Of a stretch of 24,582 nt of DNA, positions 14,977-24,582 are shown one piece after another. Both the position numbers and the translations under genes were made by a program. Source of the DNA: Rhizobacter sp. (lineage in GTDB: Bacteria; Pseudomonadota; Gammaproteobacteria; Burkholderiales; Burkholderiaceae_C). The notes under the pieces are model-generated. The model had not been told where the DNA came from and did no database searches. It was given only the letters and a program-made list of their open reading frames with translations. The DNA lies in contig JACMKJ010000552.1 of the NCBI GenBank assembly GCA_014380155.1, positions 1 through 24,582 on the forward strand, in the 5' to 3' direction. Every line of letters begins with the position of its first letter. Within the stretch, counting starts at the first letter, position 1.

Positions 14977-16920
14977 CTAGGCCAGCTCGGGGAGCGGCTC
15001 TGTGCGCTGTCGCACAGAGTTGTGCGGTATCGGCTCGGCCTCGGTGCCCAGCAGTTGGCTGAGCTGCTCGCCCGCCAGCACTTCCTGCGACAGCAGAGCC
15101 TGCGCCAGCGCCTCGAGCTGAGCGCGCCGGGCCGAGAGCAACTGCTGACAACGGCCCTGGGCCTGCTCGAGCAAGGCACGCGCTTCGTGCAGCACGGCGG
15201 CCTGGATGTCGGGGCCCAGCAGTTCTTTCGGAACGCCAGCCACGCTGAGCAGGCCGAAGGTTTTCGAGAAGCCCAGCGAGCCCACCATGTTGATGGCCAG
15301 CTCGGAGGCTCGCTTCAAGTCGTCTGACGCGCCGCTGGAGACGCTGCCCAGCACCAGCAACTCGGCCTCGCGCCCACCGAGCATCATCGCCAACCGGCCG
15401 CTGAGCTCGGACTGTTGGTACAGCGGGTCTTCGGTGTCGCGGGTGATGTAGGTCACGCCCAGCGCCGGGCCGCGCGGCTCGATGGTCACACGCTCGACCG
15501 CGCCCACGCCGAGTGCGTGCGCAACGAGGGCATGGCCGGCCTCGTGGTAGGCCAGGCGCGTGCGGGTGGCTTCGGTCAGCAAGGATTTGATCGCCGAGAC
15601 CTCGCCGCCCAGTTGGTGGGTTTCGATCGCGCGCAAAAAATGTTCGGAAGAAACTTTCGGCGCACCCGCTTCGGCCGCGGTGGACGCCGCCTTGTTGACG
15701 GTGTTGGCGATCTCGGCCGGCGACATGCCGGCCGTCATGCGGGCGAGCAAGGCGGAGTCGGCGCTGCCGTCATGCGTCAGCTTGCCGATGTACAGCTCGA
15801 ACAGGTGCTGCCGGTCGGGCAAGGTGGGCAAGCCCAGCCGAACCAGCATGTCGAAGCGGCCGGGCCGGCGCATGGCCTCGTCGATGTTGTTCTCGTGGTT
15901 GGTGGCCGCCACCACGACCACGTTGTCCATGGGCTCGAACCCATCCATCTCGACCAGCACGCGGTTGATGATGCGGTTGAGCTCCGACTCGGCCCCGCCG
16001 CCCTGGCCACCCTGGGTGCGTTTGCCGATGCCGTCGATCTCGTCGATGAACAGCACGCACGGTGCGTTCTTGCGCGCGAGCTTGAACAGATCCTTGACCT
16101 TGCTGACCCCGGCGCCGTAGAACATGGCGGTGAAGTAGGAGCCATCCACCGCGATGAAGTTGGCCTTGCTTTCGCCGGCCAGTGCCTTGGCGAGCAGGGT
16201 CTTGCCCGTGCCGGGCGGGCCGACCAGCAGCACGCCGCGGGGGGCGGAGGCGCCCAGCTTGGCGTAGTGCCTGGGGTCGTGCATGAAAGCCTTGACGCGG
16301 TTCAGCGCGGCCTTGGCTTCGTGGCTGCCGATGACGTCTGCAAACTGGGTTTCGGGCCGCAGCGCGAGCCTGGAGGCCGCGCCGCCCACGCCGGTCTGCA
16401 GCTTGGCGGCCATCAACAGCACGCCCACGAGCAGCGCCACCAGCAGCAGCGGCGGCACCAGCGCGCTGGCCGCGTCGAGCACGCGGCGCTGGGTGGTGCG
16501 CGGGTCGATCTCGACGCTGACCAGCGCAAAGCCGGCTTCGGCACTCCGGTCGCCCAGCCGGTCGAGTGCGGTGCCCGCACAGCCCATCGCCGTGCAGCCG
16601 GGCACCCTTGAGCTGGCCTTCTCGCCGTTCTTCAGCGTGTACAGCACCAACCCCGGGTGAGCACTGGCCAGGCCGACGGCCGACAAGCTGCCGGCGTCGA
16701 GCGCCTGGCGGAACTGCGAGACGTTCTGCTCCTTGGCCAGCCAGTCTTCGGGGGCCTGCTCGAACGCCCGGGCTTCAGGGCTCTTGCGTGCTTCGGCCTC
16801 GTGCACCGCCTGCAGGTACAGCGCGGCCAGGCCCGACAGCAGCAGGGCCGAGGCGAGCAGCACCAGCAGCACGCCCGGGTGGGCCCGCGCGCGTTTGAGA
16901 AGTTTTTGGTAGCGGTTCAT
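14977..16920 (-). CDS. FtsH-like membrane AAA+ zinc protease (paralogue)
   Basis: This 647-residue ATP-dependent membrane protease has TM1 (about 15-36), a roughly 110-residue periplasmic part and TM2 (about 150-172). The AAA+ domain has Walker A GPPGTGKT (234-241), pore loop MFYGAG, Walker B LFIDEID (290-296) and Arg finger MRRPGRFD (350-357). The M41 peptidase has zinc motif HEAGH (459-463), with likely third ligand Asp533 or Asp534 in SGASDDLKRAS. The ATG at 16920 (MNRYQK) is preferred; the frame opens with a GTG at 16944, and neither has a clear ribosome site. The context (no ftsJ or folP nearby) and the divergent N-terminus suggest an accessory paralogue rather than the housekeeping FtsH. 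The periplasmic part has Cys109 and Cys114, a possible redox pair. Confidence 0.92.
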   Translation of the reverse strand: MNRYQKLLKRARAHPGVLLVLLASALLLSGLAALYLQAVHEAEARKSPEARAFEQAPEDWLAKEQNVSQFRQALDAGSLSAVGLASAHPGLVLYTLKNGEKASSRVPGCTAMGCAGTALDRLGDRSAEAGFALVSVEIDPRTTQRRVLDAASALVPPLLLVALLVGVLLMAAKLQTGVGGAASRLALRPETQFADVIGSHEAKAALNRVKAFMHDPRHYAKLGASAPRGVLLVGPPGTGKTLLAKALAGESKANFIAVDGSYFTAMFYGAGVSKVKDLFKLARKNAPCVLFIDEIDGIGKRTQGGQGGGAESELNRIINRVLVEMDGFEPMDNVVVVAATNHENNIDEAMRRPGRFDMLVRLGLPTLPDRQHLFELYIGKLTHDGSADSALLARMTAGMSPAEIANTVNKAASTAAEAGAPKVSSEHFLRAIETHQLGGEVSAIKSLLTEATRTRLAYHEAGHALVAHALGVGAVERVTIEPRGPALGVTYITRDTEDPLYQQSELSGRLAMMLGGREAELLVLGSVSSGASDDLKRASELAINMVGSLGFSKTFGLLSVAGVPKELLGPDIQAAVLHEARALLEQAQGRCQQLLSARRAQLEALAQALLSQEVLAGEQLSQLLGTEAEPIPHNSVRQRTEPLPELA

Positions 16921-17052
16921 AGGGGATCGAGGGGGCCGACCCACTGCGCACGAGCGAGCTGGATCATGTGCCGAATTTTCAGACCCGCGCGCGGCCGTGA
17001 AGCGGCAAGTAAGGCAGCGAAACCCGCCCTTATGTGGCGACGGCGCTGAGGA

Positions 17053-17985
17053 CTAAACCGGTGAAACCGGCGCCAGCCCGGCGAAGTGCCGCGTGGCGTT
17101 GTCGACAAAACGCTCGACCGATGCGCGCACGGCCTCCGGCGAGCCGCCGGCCATGTGCGGCGTGATCAGCACGTTGGGCAGGTCGAACAGCAGCGTGGGT
17201 GGCGCGGGCTCGCTCTCGTACACGTCGACGCCAGCCCCGGCAATGCGGCCGGCGCGCAGTGCGTCGGCCAGCGCCTGGGTGTCGACCACGCTGCCGCGCG
17301 CGATGTTGACGAGGTAGCCCTGCGGGCCCAGCGCTTCGAGCACGCGGGCATCGACCAGGTGGCGCGTGGACGTACCGCCGGGCGTGGCGACCACCAGGTA
17401 ATCGGCCCACTCGGCAAGCGAACGCGGGCTGTCGAAGTAGCGGTGCGCCACACCTTCGCGGGGTATGCGGTTGTGGTACCCGATGACCAGGTCGAAGCCC
17501 AGGCCGCGCTGCGCGAGCTTGGCGCCGATGGTGCCCAGGCCCAAGATGCCCAGGCGCTTGTGCGAAAAGTTAGGCCGCAGCGGCAGGCGGTCGCGCCACA
17601 CACCCTGGCGCGTGGACTCGTTCAGCGCCGCGATGCCGCGCACCACGCCGAGCAGCAACGCGAAGGCGTGGTCGGCCACGCAGTCGTCGTTGGTGCCCGC
17701 GCCGTTGGCGACCACGATGCCGCGCGACTTCGCGTGGGCCACGTCGATGTTTTCGTAGCCGGCGCCGAGCGCGCACACCAGCGAGAGCGCGGGCAGCGCG
17801 TCGATGTCGGCCGCGCTGAAACCGATCGGCCCGATGGTGAGCACGGCGCGGATTTGTGCGCCATGCGATTGCATGAACTCGGCCTTTTGTGCCGGCTTGG
17901 GGGCGTAGAGAAATTCGAAGGCCTCGCCGATGCGGGTGCGGCTGGGTTCGGAGAGGGTGGTGGTGATGAGCAGCAGGGGTTTCAT
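17053..17985 (-). CDS. D-isomer-specific 2-hydroxyacid dehydrogenase (glyoxylate/hydroxypyruvate reductase-like)
   Basis: This 310-residue NAD(P)-dependent enzyme interconverts 2-keto acids and D-2-hydroxy acids. The family triad is Arg230 in NIARGSVVD, Glu259 in VDVYESEP and His277 in ITPHMAG. The coenzyme glycine motif GLGTIG is at 149-154. The ATG at 17985 gives MKPLLLITTT and the usual family length; the open frame runs on upstream to 18618 only as a shadow of the divergent SDR gene. No strong ribosome site is visible. It is 132 bp upstream of the FtsH-like gene on the same strand. Glyoxylate or hydroxypyruvate is the likely substrate, but the family's specificity is broad. Confidence 0.9.
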   Translation of the reverse strand: MKPLLLITTTLSEPSRTRIGEAFEFLYAPKPAQKAEFMQSHGAQIRAVLTIGPIGFSAADIDALPALSLVCALGAGYENIDVAHAKSRGIVVANGAGTNDDCVADHAFALLLGVVRGIAALNESTRQGVWRDRLPLRPNFSHKRLGILGLGTIGAKLAQRGLGFDLVIGYHNRIPREGVAHRYFDSPRSLAEWADYLVVATPGGTSTRHLVDARVLEALGPQGYLVNIARGSVVDTQALADALRAGRIAGAGVDVYESEPAPPTLLFDLPNVLITPHMAGGSPEAVRASVERFVDNATRHFAGLAPVSPV

Positions 17986-18045
17986 AGGTGCATTTTCGGT
18001 GCGGTGCCCCTGTTGTACCTGTAAACGAACGGCGCCGCCGAGCGG

Positions 18046-18051
18046 TACAGT
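18046..18051 (+). promoter_or_regulatory. Possible -10 box for the SDR gene
   Basis: TACAGT lies 31 bases before the SDR start in the 97-bp divergent gap, giving a short leader with an AGGAG ribosome site. It matches the consensus -10 at four of six positions. No good -35 is visible at the expected distance, so this is a weak call. Confidence 0.25.
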
Positions 18052-18082
18052 GATCGCCCACACATCCGGACCAGGAGCCAGC

Positions 18083-19063
18083 ATGAGCACCGAGCCCAAC
18101 ACGCGCATCACCTCTCGCTTCCACCGCATGAGCACGGCCCTGGAGGTGGTCGAGGGGGTGGATCTTCGCGGGCGCCACGTCATCGTGACTGGCGGCGCCT
18201 CGGGTCTCGGCTTCGAGGCCTCACGTGCGCTGGCCAAAGCCGGGGCTTCGCTGACGCTTGGGGTGCGCAACGCGGCGCAGGGTGACGAGGCGGTCAACAG
18301 AATCGGCGAAGAAACCGGCCACCGCGACATCCGCGTGGCCACGCTCGACCTGGCCGACCTCGCCAGCGTGCAACGCTTCGTCGACGCCTGGCTCGCGCGC
18401 AACCAGCCATTGCATGTACTGATCAACAACGCCGGCATCATGGCCTGCCCGCTGACACGCACCGCGGCCGGCTGGGAGTCGCAGTTCGCCACCAACCACC
18501 TCGGCCATTTCGCACTGACGCGCGCGCTGCTGCCCTCGCTGCTGGCGGCCGATGCCCCGCGGGTGGTCGCCCTCAGCTCGTCAGGCCACCGGCTGAGCCC
18601 GGTGGTGTTCGACGACATTCATTTCGAGCGCCGCGACTACAACAAGTGGAAGGCCTACGGCCAGACCAAGACGGCCAACGCGCTGATGGCCTTGCACCTC
18701 GACACGCTGCATGCCAAAGATGGGCTGACTGCCAACGCCGTGCACCCGGGTGGCATCCACACCGGGCTGTCGCGTTTCTTGCCGCGCGAAGAGATGGAGG
18801 CCATGGGCTGGATCAAACCCGGCGATGCGCCCGGCACCATCCCGCCCGGCTTCAAGAACGCCGAACAAGGTGCCGCCACCAGCGTGTGGGCAGCCACCGC
18901 GCCCGAGCTGCAAGGCCACGGCGGGCTTTACCTCGAAGACTGCAACGAAGCGATTGCGTCACCCGAAGGTGAGCGCCGCTTCGGCTACGTGCCGCACATC
19001 CGCGACCGCGCCGCGGCCGAGCGTTTGTGGGCGGTGAGTGAGGCGATGCTGGCGCAGGCTTGA
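18083..19063 (+). CDS. Short-chain dehydrogenase/reductase (retinol-dehydrogenase/WWOX-like)
   Basis: This 326-residue SDR oxidoreductase has the coenzyme motif TGGASGLG (36-43), NNAG (115-118), a structural Asn138 in TNHLGH, catalytic Ser in ALSSSGH (about 165-167) and the YGQTK motif with Tyr192 and Lys196. The length and the LSSSGH and VHPGGIHTGLSR segments resemble the retinol-dehydrogenase-like branch. An AGGAG ribosome site sits 7 bases before the ATG. It is divergent from the 2-hydroxyacid dehydrogenase and convergent with the hydrolase. The reaction is carbonyl reduction or alcohol oxidation with NAD(P); the substrate cannot be read. Confidence 0.93.
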   Translation: MSTEPNTRITSRFHRMSTALEVVEGVDLRGRHVIVTGGASGLGFEASRALAKAGASLTLGVRNAAQGDEAVNRIGEETGHRDIRVATLDLADLASVQRFVDAWLARNQPLHVLINNAGIMACPLTRTAAGWESQFATNHLGHFALTRALLPSLLAADAPRVVALSSSGHRLSPVVFDDIHFERRDYNKWKAYGQTKTANALMALHLDTLHAKDGLTANAVHPGGIHTGLSRFLPREEMEAMGWIKPGDAPGTIPPGFKNAEQGAATSVWAATAPELQGHGGLYLEDCNEAIASPEGERRFGYVPHIRDRAAAERLWAVSEAMLAQA

Positions 19064-19066
19064 CGG

Positions 19067-19080
19067 GAGCGCCGTCGCTC
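19067..19080. terminator. Small hairpin between convergent SDR and hydrolase genes
   Basis: GAGCG (19067-19071) and CGCTC (19076-19080) form a 5-bp stem with a CCGT loop in the 15-bp gap. It overlaps the hydrolase stop codon. It is short and has no T-run, so terminator activity is uncertain. Confidence 0.25.
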
Positions 19081-19945
19081 AACGCAGCACGCGCTCAACC
19101 CATTCAATGAAATGCGCCGTCACCTCCACGCGGTTGGTTTCGTTCAGCACCTCGTGGCGTGCGCCTTCGTAGATGCGCACCGTCACGTCGCTCAGGCCCG
19201 CAGCCCGAAAGCGCTCGACCAGCGGGTTGAAGTAGGCCAGCTGGCGGTGGATCGCATCGGCATCGCCGACAAAGAGGTACAGCGGCAGGTGCGGCGGAAT
19301 GCGCCGCAGCGCCTCGGGTTGCGTGGTGCGCGCATACGCCGCATACATCGACTGGCGCGATTGCAGCTCGAGCCGAAAGCCGCACATCGGGTCGGCGATG
19401 TAGCTGTCGACCTCGGCCTCGTCGCGGCTCAGCCAGTCGTAGGGCGTGCGGCGCACTGTGGCGGGGGCGTTGGTGGTTTGCAGCTTCCAGGCCGAGTTGT
19501 TGCCGGCTTCGGCGAGGTCGAGCGCCACCGTGCCCGAGAGTGCCGCGCCCTGCAGGCGATGCGCATGGTCGAGCATGTAGATCTTGGTGGCAAACGAGCC
19601 CATGCTGTGGCCGAGCAGGATCAGCGGCACGCCGGTGTGGCGCGACTGCGCCAGGTCGCTGACCGCCAGCATGTCGTCCACCATCCCCGGGAAGCCACGC
19701 GGCCCGAGCCGACCCTTCTCGCCGCGGCGCAGGGCCTCGGGGCCATGGCCACGGTGTTCGTTGGCGAACACCGCCACACCCACGCCGTTGAGCGCACGCG
19801 CCAGCGCGCGGTAGCGCCCCGCATGCTCGCCCATGCCGTGTGCGATCTGCACCACGGCTCGCGCGGGCGCAGGCGGCACCCACTCGAACACCTCGATGGG
19901 GTAGCCGTCGCTGGCGGGCAGGCTGTGTCGCGTCTCGTGGAGCAT
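19079..19945 (-). CDS. Alpha/beta hydrolase, monoacylglycerol lipase/lysophospholipase-like
   Basis: This 288-residue serine hydrolase has the nucleophile elbow GHSMGS with Ser114, an acid residue in FVGDADAIH (Asp228 or Asp230) and His264 in EGARHEVLNE. The oxyanion region HGMGEHAGRY (36-45) and ANEHRGHG (61-68) are typical of the monoacylglycerol lipase and PldB group. It has no signal peptide, so it is probably cytoplasmic and hydrolyses lipid esters. The ATG at 19945 lies 8 bases after the stop of the transporter gene; a GTG at 19978 would overlap that gene and is less likely. The close spacing suggests one transcript with the AEC transporter. Confidence 0.92.
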   Translation of the reverse strand: MLHETRHSLPASDGYPIEVFEWVPPAPARAVVQIAHGMGEHAGRYRALARALNGVGVAVFANEHRGHGPEALRRGEKGRLGPRGFPGMVDDMLAVSDLAQSRHTGVPLILLGHSMGSFATKIYMLDHAHRLQGAALSGTVALDLAEAGNNSAWKLQTTNAPATVRRTPYDWLSRDEAEVDSYIADPMCGFRLELQSRQSMYAAYARTTQPEALRRIPPHLPLYLFVGDADAIHRQLAYFNPLVERFRAAGLSDVTVRIYEGARHEVLNETNRVEVTAHFIEWVERVLR

Positions 19946-19953
19946 CGCGCGGC

Positions 19954-20922
19954 TCAGGGCAGGTGGCTCACCACCCACAACCAGGCCGGCGCGGTGAGCG
20001 CGAAGGCGAAGGTCGACAGCGCAATCGCGGCGGTCGACTCGCCCTCTTGCACTTCATAACGCTGCGCAAAGATCAGCGCGTTGTTGCCCACCGGCAGCGC
20101 CGCCGCCATCACCACCACCGACAGCGGCAGGCCGTTCAAGCCGAAGATCCAGTGCCCCACCACCAGCACCACCGCAGGCAGCAGCACCAGCTTGAGCAGC
20201 GACAAGGTGACGGCGCCTTTCGCTGCGGCCTTCAGGCCATATTGCGCGAGCGACAAACCGATCAGCACCAGGCACATCGGCACCACCGCCTGGCCCAGCT
20301 GCAGCAGCATCTCGTCGACCACCGCGGGTGTCGGCGCACCCAGCGCATTCCAGGCCAGGCCGGCGAGGATGGGCAGCACCACCGGGTGGATGATGGTCTT
20401 GCGCGCGGTGTCCATCAGCATGCGGCCGACGTGCGCATCGGCTGCGCCCAGGCGAGCGCGCTCGCGTGCCAGGTCCATCTCGACCAGAGCGGTGAGCACG
20501 GTGAGCAGCGTGAGCGCATGCAGGCTCACGATGGTGACGTGGATCGACAGGCCCGCCTCGCCAAACATCGCCACCGCCATCGGGATGCCCAGCTGCACCG
20601 TGTTGCCGAAGGTGGCCGTGATGGCACGCACGCTGGGCGCCGCCACGGGCAAGCCGCCACGGTGACGCTGCCAGGCATACACGCTCAACATCAGCGCGAC
20701 CACCGGCACGAAGAACGCTGCCAGCGTGCCCCAGGGCAGGGTGGCAAATTCAATGCGTGAGGTGGTACGAAACAGCAACGCCGGCACGAAGATGTAGAAG
20801 GCCGCGTAGCCCAGCACCCGCGCCGGGTCGTTGTGGCCCAGCCAGCCCTTGCGGCCGACCACGTAGCCGATCACCACCACACCCATGATGGCCAGCAGCT
20901 TGAACAGGATGACGGAAAACAT
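19954..20922 (-). CDS. AEC-family (auxin efflux carrier-like) transporter
   Basis: This 322-residue inner-membrane protein has about ten hydrophobic segments in two five-helix halves, split by a charged loop near EMDLARERARLGAADAH. Family signatures are the N-terminal GYVVGRKGWL, the NTVQLGIPMA segment (with a conserved Asn before a broken helix) and, in the second half, PMCLVLIGLSLAQYG and PVGNNALIFAQRYE. Bacterial members carry malonate, malate or other organic acids, or are uncharacterised. It is followed closely by the hydrolase and preceded by the outer-membrane barrel gene, all on the minus strand. The substrate is unknown. Confidence 0.92.
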   Translation of the reverse strand: MFSVILFKLLAIMGVVVIGYVVGRKGWLGHNDPARVLGYAAFYIFVPALLFRTTSRIEFATLPWGTLAAFFVPVVALMLSVYAWQRHRGGLPVAAPSVRAITATFGNTVQLGIPMAVAMFGEAGLSIHVTIVSLHALTLLTVLTALVEMDLARERARLGAADAHVGRMLMDTARKTIIHPVVLPILAGLAWNALGAPTPAVVDEMLLQLGQAVVPMCLVLIGLSLAQYGLKAAAKGAVTLSLLKLVLLPAVVLVVGHWIFGLNGLPLSVVVMAAALPVGNNALIFAQRYEVQEGESTAAIALSTFAFALTAPAWLWVVSHLP

Positions 20923-20931
20923 TCAGGCCAG

Positions 20932-20961
20932 GCGAGGCGGCGACAGGCCCGCCTCGCGGGC
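20932..20961. other. Competing hairpins between transporter and barrel genes
   Basis: Two mutually exclusive stems occur in the 47-bp gap. GCGAGGCGG (20932-20940) pairs perfectly with CCGCCTCGC (20949-20957). GCCCGC (20947-20952) pairs with GCGGGC (20956-20961) around a 3-base loop. On the minus strand they lie just after the barrel gene and just before the transporter start. They could attenuate read-through or simply be a weak terminator. Confidence 0.35.
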
Positions 20962-20969
20962 CCGGCCGG

Positions 20970-21563
20970 TCAGGGGAAGTAGTAGTTGAAGTAGATGCCG
21001 CCGTGGCTGCCGTCGAGCGCCGGCGCGTTGGGGTTGGGGCTGTTCTTGGCCTTGAACTTCTCCGACACGTAGCGCACCTTGATGCCGAACGACTTCAGTG
21101 GGAAGAATTCGCCTTCGACCACCGTGCCCCAGGCGGGCTTGAAATCGACATCGGCGAGGAAGTTGCTGGCATAGCCGGTGGCCCGGAACTTGGCTGCCGA
21201 GGTGTAGCGTGCACCGCCACCCAGCCGGAACCAGTCGTTCATGCGGAAATGGCCCAGCAGCTCGACCGGAGTGCGCTCGAACTTGACGTCGCCGTTCGAT
21301 GCGTTGGCCCGATCAAAGTGGTAACTCACCACCGCCTGGGCCGACACCAGCGGCGTGAACTGAAGCTCGATGCCGCCGTTGAAAGCAATCAAGCCGCCCG
21401 CGTGCACCTTGGCATCGTCGTCGTTGTCGTAGGTCACGGTGGCGATGGTGTCGCCACCGAAGGTGAACCCGCCTCCGACCAGACCGCGCACCTGCACACC
21501 TTGTGCAAACGCTCCCCCCGCCATGGCCAGGCCGAGGGCGGCGCAGGCAATGCTCTTTTTCAT
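20970..21563 (-). CDS. Outer-membrane beta-barrel protein
   Basis: This 197-residue protein has a clear Sec signal peptide, MKKSIACAALGLAMAGGAFA, with cleavage before QG. The mature part has alternating polar and hydrophobic strands, Gly-rich turns (GLVGGGFTFGGD) and aromatic girdle residues, and ends FNYYFP. This fits an 8-strand OmpA/OmpW-type small barrel. An AGGGG ribosome site sits 7 bases before the ATG. It is the first gene after topB on the same strand, with a 90-bp gap that contains a CGCGCC/GGCGCG hairpin. The function is unknown: porin-like, adhesive and structural roles are all possible. Confidence 0.8.
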   Translation of the reverse strand: MKKSIACAALGLAMAGGAFAQGVQVRGLVGGGFTFGGDTIATVTYDNDDDAKVHAGGLIAFNGGIELQFTPLVSAQAVVSYHFDRANASNGDVKFERTPVELLGHFRMNDWFRLGGGARYTSAAKFRATGYASNFLADVDFKPAWGTVVEGEFFPLKSFGIKVRYVSEKFKAKNSPNPNAPALDGSHGGIYFNYYFP

Positions 21564-21601
21564 GAAAATCCCCTAGATGATGTGTTGGTTGGAACCCTAC
21601 G

Positions 21602-21622
21602 CGCGCCGTCTGATGAGGCGCG
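21602..21622 (-). terminator. Possible hairpin terminator after topB
   Basis: CGCGCC (21602-21607) and GGCGCG (21617-21622) pair perfectly around a 9-base loop, about 32 bases after the topB stop in the direction of transcription. No T-run follows. It separates topB from the barrel gene. Confidence 0.3.
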
Positions 21623-21653
21623 TCGCAGGGCCTAGGGATTGTGCCGCAGGGTC

Positions 21654-24218
<2,565 letters not shown>

Positions 24219-24260
24219 GGCTCTTTCTGTGTTCTGGGCGCCGATGGTCGGCGCGCTCTC

Positions 24261-24266
24261 TACAAT
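24261..24266 (+). promoter_or_regulatory. Possible -10 box TACAAT for the SET-domain gene
   Basis: TACAAT matches the sigma70 -10 consensus at five of six positions and resembles many betaproteobacterial promoters. A start point near 24273 would place the whole alternating tract in the transcribed leader. I find no clear -35 at 17 bases upstream. The same region must also hold the topB promoter on the other strand, which I could not define. Confidence 0.4.
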
Positions 24267-24276
24267 CCGGGCTTCT

Positions 24277-24329
24277 CGCGCGTATACGCGTGCGCACACA
24301 TGTGCGGGCACACACGCACACACGCGCAC
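24277..24329. repeat. Alternating purine-pyrimidine (Z-DNA-prone) tract
   Basis: Positions 24277-24306 are 30 bases of perfect pyrimidine-purine alternation and include the 12-bp palindrome CGCGTATACGCG (24279-24290). After a GG interruption, 24308-24329 alternate for another 22 bases, mostly CA and CG steps. CG and CA/TG steps are the best Z-DNA formers under negative supercoiling. The tract lies in the 113-bp gap between topB and the divergent SET-domain gene. Confidence 0.85.
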
Positions 24330-24331
24330 CC

Positions 24332-24582
24332 ATGAATTCAATGTACCCAAACAAACCGATGACGCAAGCCCAGGGCGCCAAGACCACCGCCAAGACCCGC
24401 ACTTCAACCCCCACGAGCGCTTCTCCCGCTGCCAAGACCAGCGGCCGCCGCATCCAGGTGCGGCGCAGCGGCGTGCATGGCAAAGGGGTGTTTGCCGTGG
24501 CGCCCATCGCCAAGGGCGAGATCATCATCGAATACAAGGGCGAGGTCATCTCCTGGCCTGAAGCCCTGCGCCGCCACCCGCA
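24332..24582 (+). CDS. SET-domain protein, N-terminal part (3' truncated by window edge)
   Basis: The frame is open from ATG 24332 to the window edge, giving 83 complete codons. After a Thr/Ser/Ala/Lys-rich, probably disordered, start of about 38 residues comes RRIQVRRSGVHGKGVFA, then IAKGEIIIEYKGEVIS. This is the usual opening of a SET domain (the SGVHGKGVFA segment and the Glu-Tyr-x-Gly-Glu segment). SET proteins transfer methyl groups from S-adenosylmethionine to lysines; bacterial members are poorly known. Alternative starts at 24341 and 24359 are possible, as no ribosome site favours one. The catalytic NHS and Tyr motifs lie beyond the window, so activity cannot be judged. Confidence 0.82.
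   Translation, partial: MNSMYPNKPMTQAQGAKTTAKTRTSTPTSASPAAKTSGRRIQVRRSGVHGKGVFAVAPIAKGEIIIEYKGEVISWPEALRRHP

Noticed and set aside
17986..18618. Upstream extension of the 2-hydroxyacid dehydrogenase frame
   Set aside because: It runs antisense through the divergent SDR gene; family length and homology support the start at 17985.
24277..24329. CA-rich tract as a CRISPR array or phase-variable microsatellite
   Set aside because: There are no spaced repeats, and no single unit is repeated enough times in a row for slippage; the notable property is purine-pyrimidine alternation.
24219..24407. 63-residue N-terminal extension of topoisomerase III
   Set aside because: It translates the alternating tract into Cys/Val/Arg-rich sequence, and the TOPRIM start MSKALIIAEKPS is the normal N-terminus.

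Overview
The DNA is GC-rich with dense, short-spaced genes, and it looks like a chromosomal segment of a Betaproteobacterium, probably Burkholderiales. The grounds are the base composition, a long DNA topoisomerase III with a Lys/Ala-rich tail, TACAAT-type promoter boxes, and the mix of ABC binding proteins with a TonB-dependent receptor. No database search was possible, so the taxonomy is inferred. I see no rRNA, tRNA, CRISPR array or insertion sequence.

Layout. Positions 1-6797 are a plus-strand run, probably one operon. It holds the end of an MFS transporter, a zinc-type alcohol dehydrogenase (ATGA overlap), a TonB-dependent receptor and two different periplasmic binding proteins of the branched-chain amino acid type. 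An aldehyde dehydrogenase (6826-8262, minus) converges on it. Together they look like uptake and alcohol/aldehyde oxidation of an unidentified organic compound. Positions 8263-8588 are an AT-rich divergent promoter region. Positions 8589-14793 are a three-gene plus-strand cassette: a 1711-residue lipoprotein, a small c-type cytochrome and a SCO-type copper chaperone. From 14827 to 24218 come mostly minus-strand genes: a 24-residue membrane peptide, an FtsH-like protease, a 2-hydroxyacid dehydrogenase, a plus-strand SDR oxidoreductase, a monoacylglycerol-lipase-like hydrolase, an AEC transporter, an outer-membrane barrel protein and topoisomerase III. The window ends inside a plus-strand SET-domain gene.

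The standout is 8589-14793. The large lipoprotein joins a complete galactose-oxidase-like copper radical oxidase to putative Ig domains, a discoidin-like domain, a PKD domain, a YVTN-type propeller, a two-heme cytochrome c peroxidase/MauG-like module and an unassigned C-terminal beta-rich domain. The copper ligands, the Cys-Tyr cofactor pair and the stacking Trp are all present, with spacing almost equal to the fungal enzyme. It is translationally coupled to a monoheme cytochrome c, followed by a SCO copper-delivery protein. I infer a membrane-anchored oxidase that makes an aldehyde and H2O2, with a built-in heme module that removes the peroxide, maintains the radical, or diverts electrons to the respiratory chain. 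The divergent aldehyde dehydrogenase could act on related aldehydes.

A second notable structure is a 53-bp, almost uninterrupted alternating purine-pyrimidine tract (24277-24329) between topB and the SET-domain gene. This is a strong Z-DNA candidate beside a topoisomerase gene.
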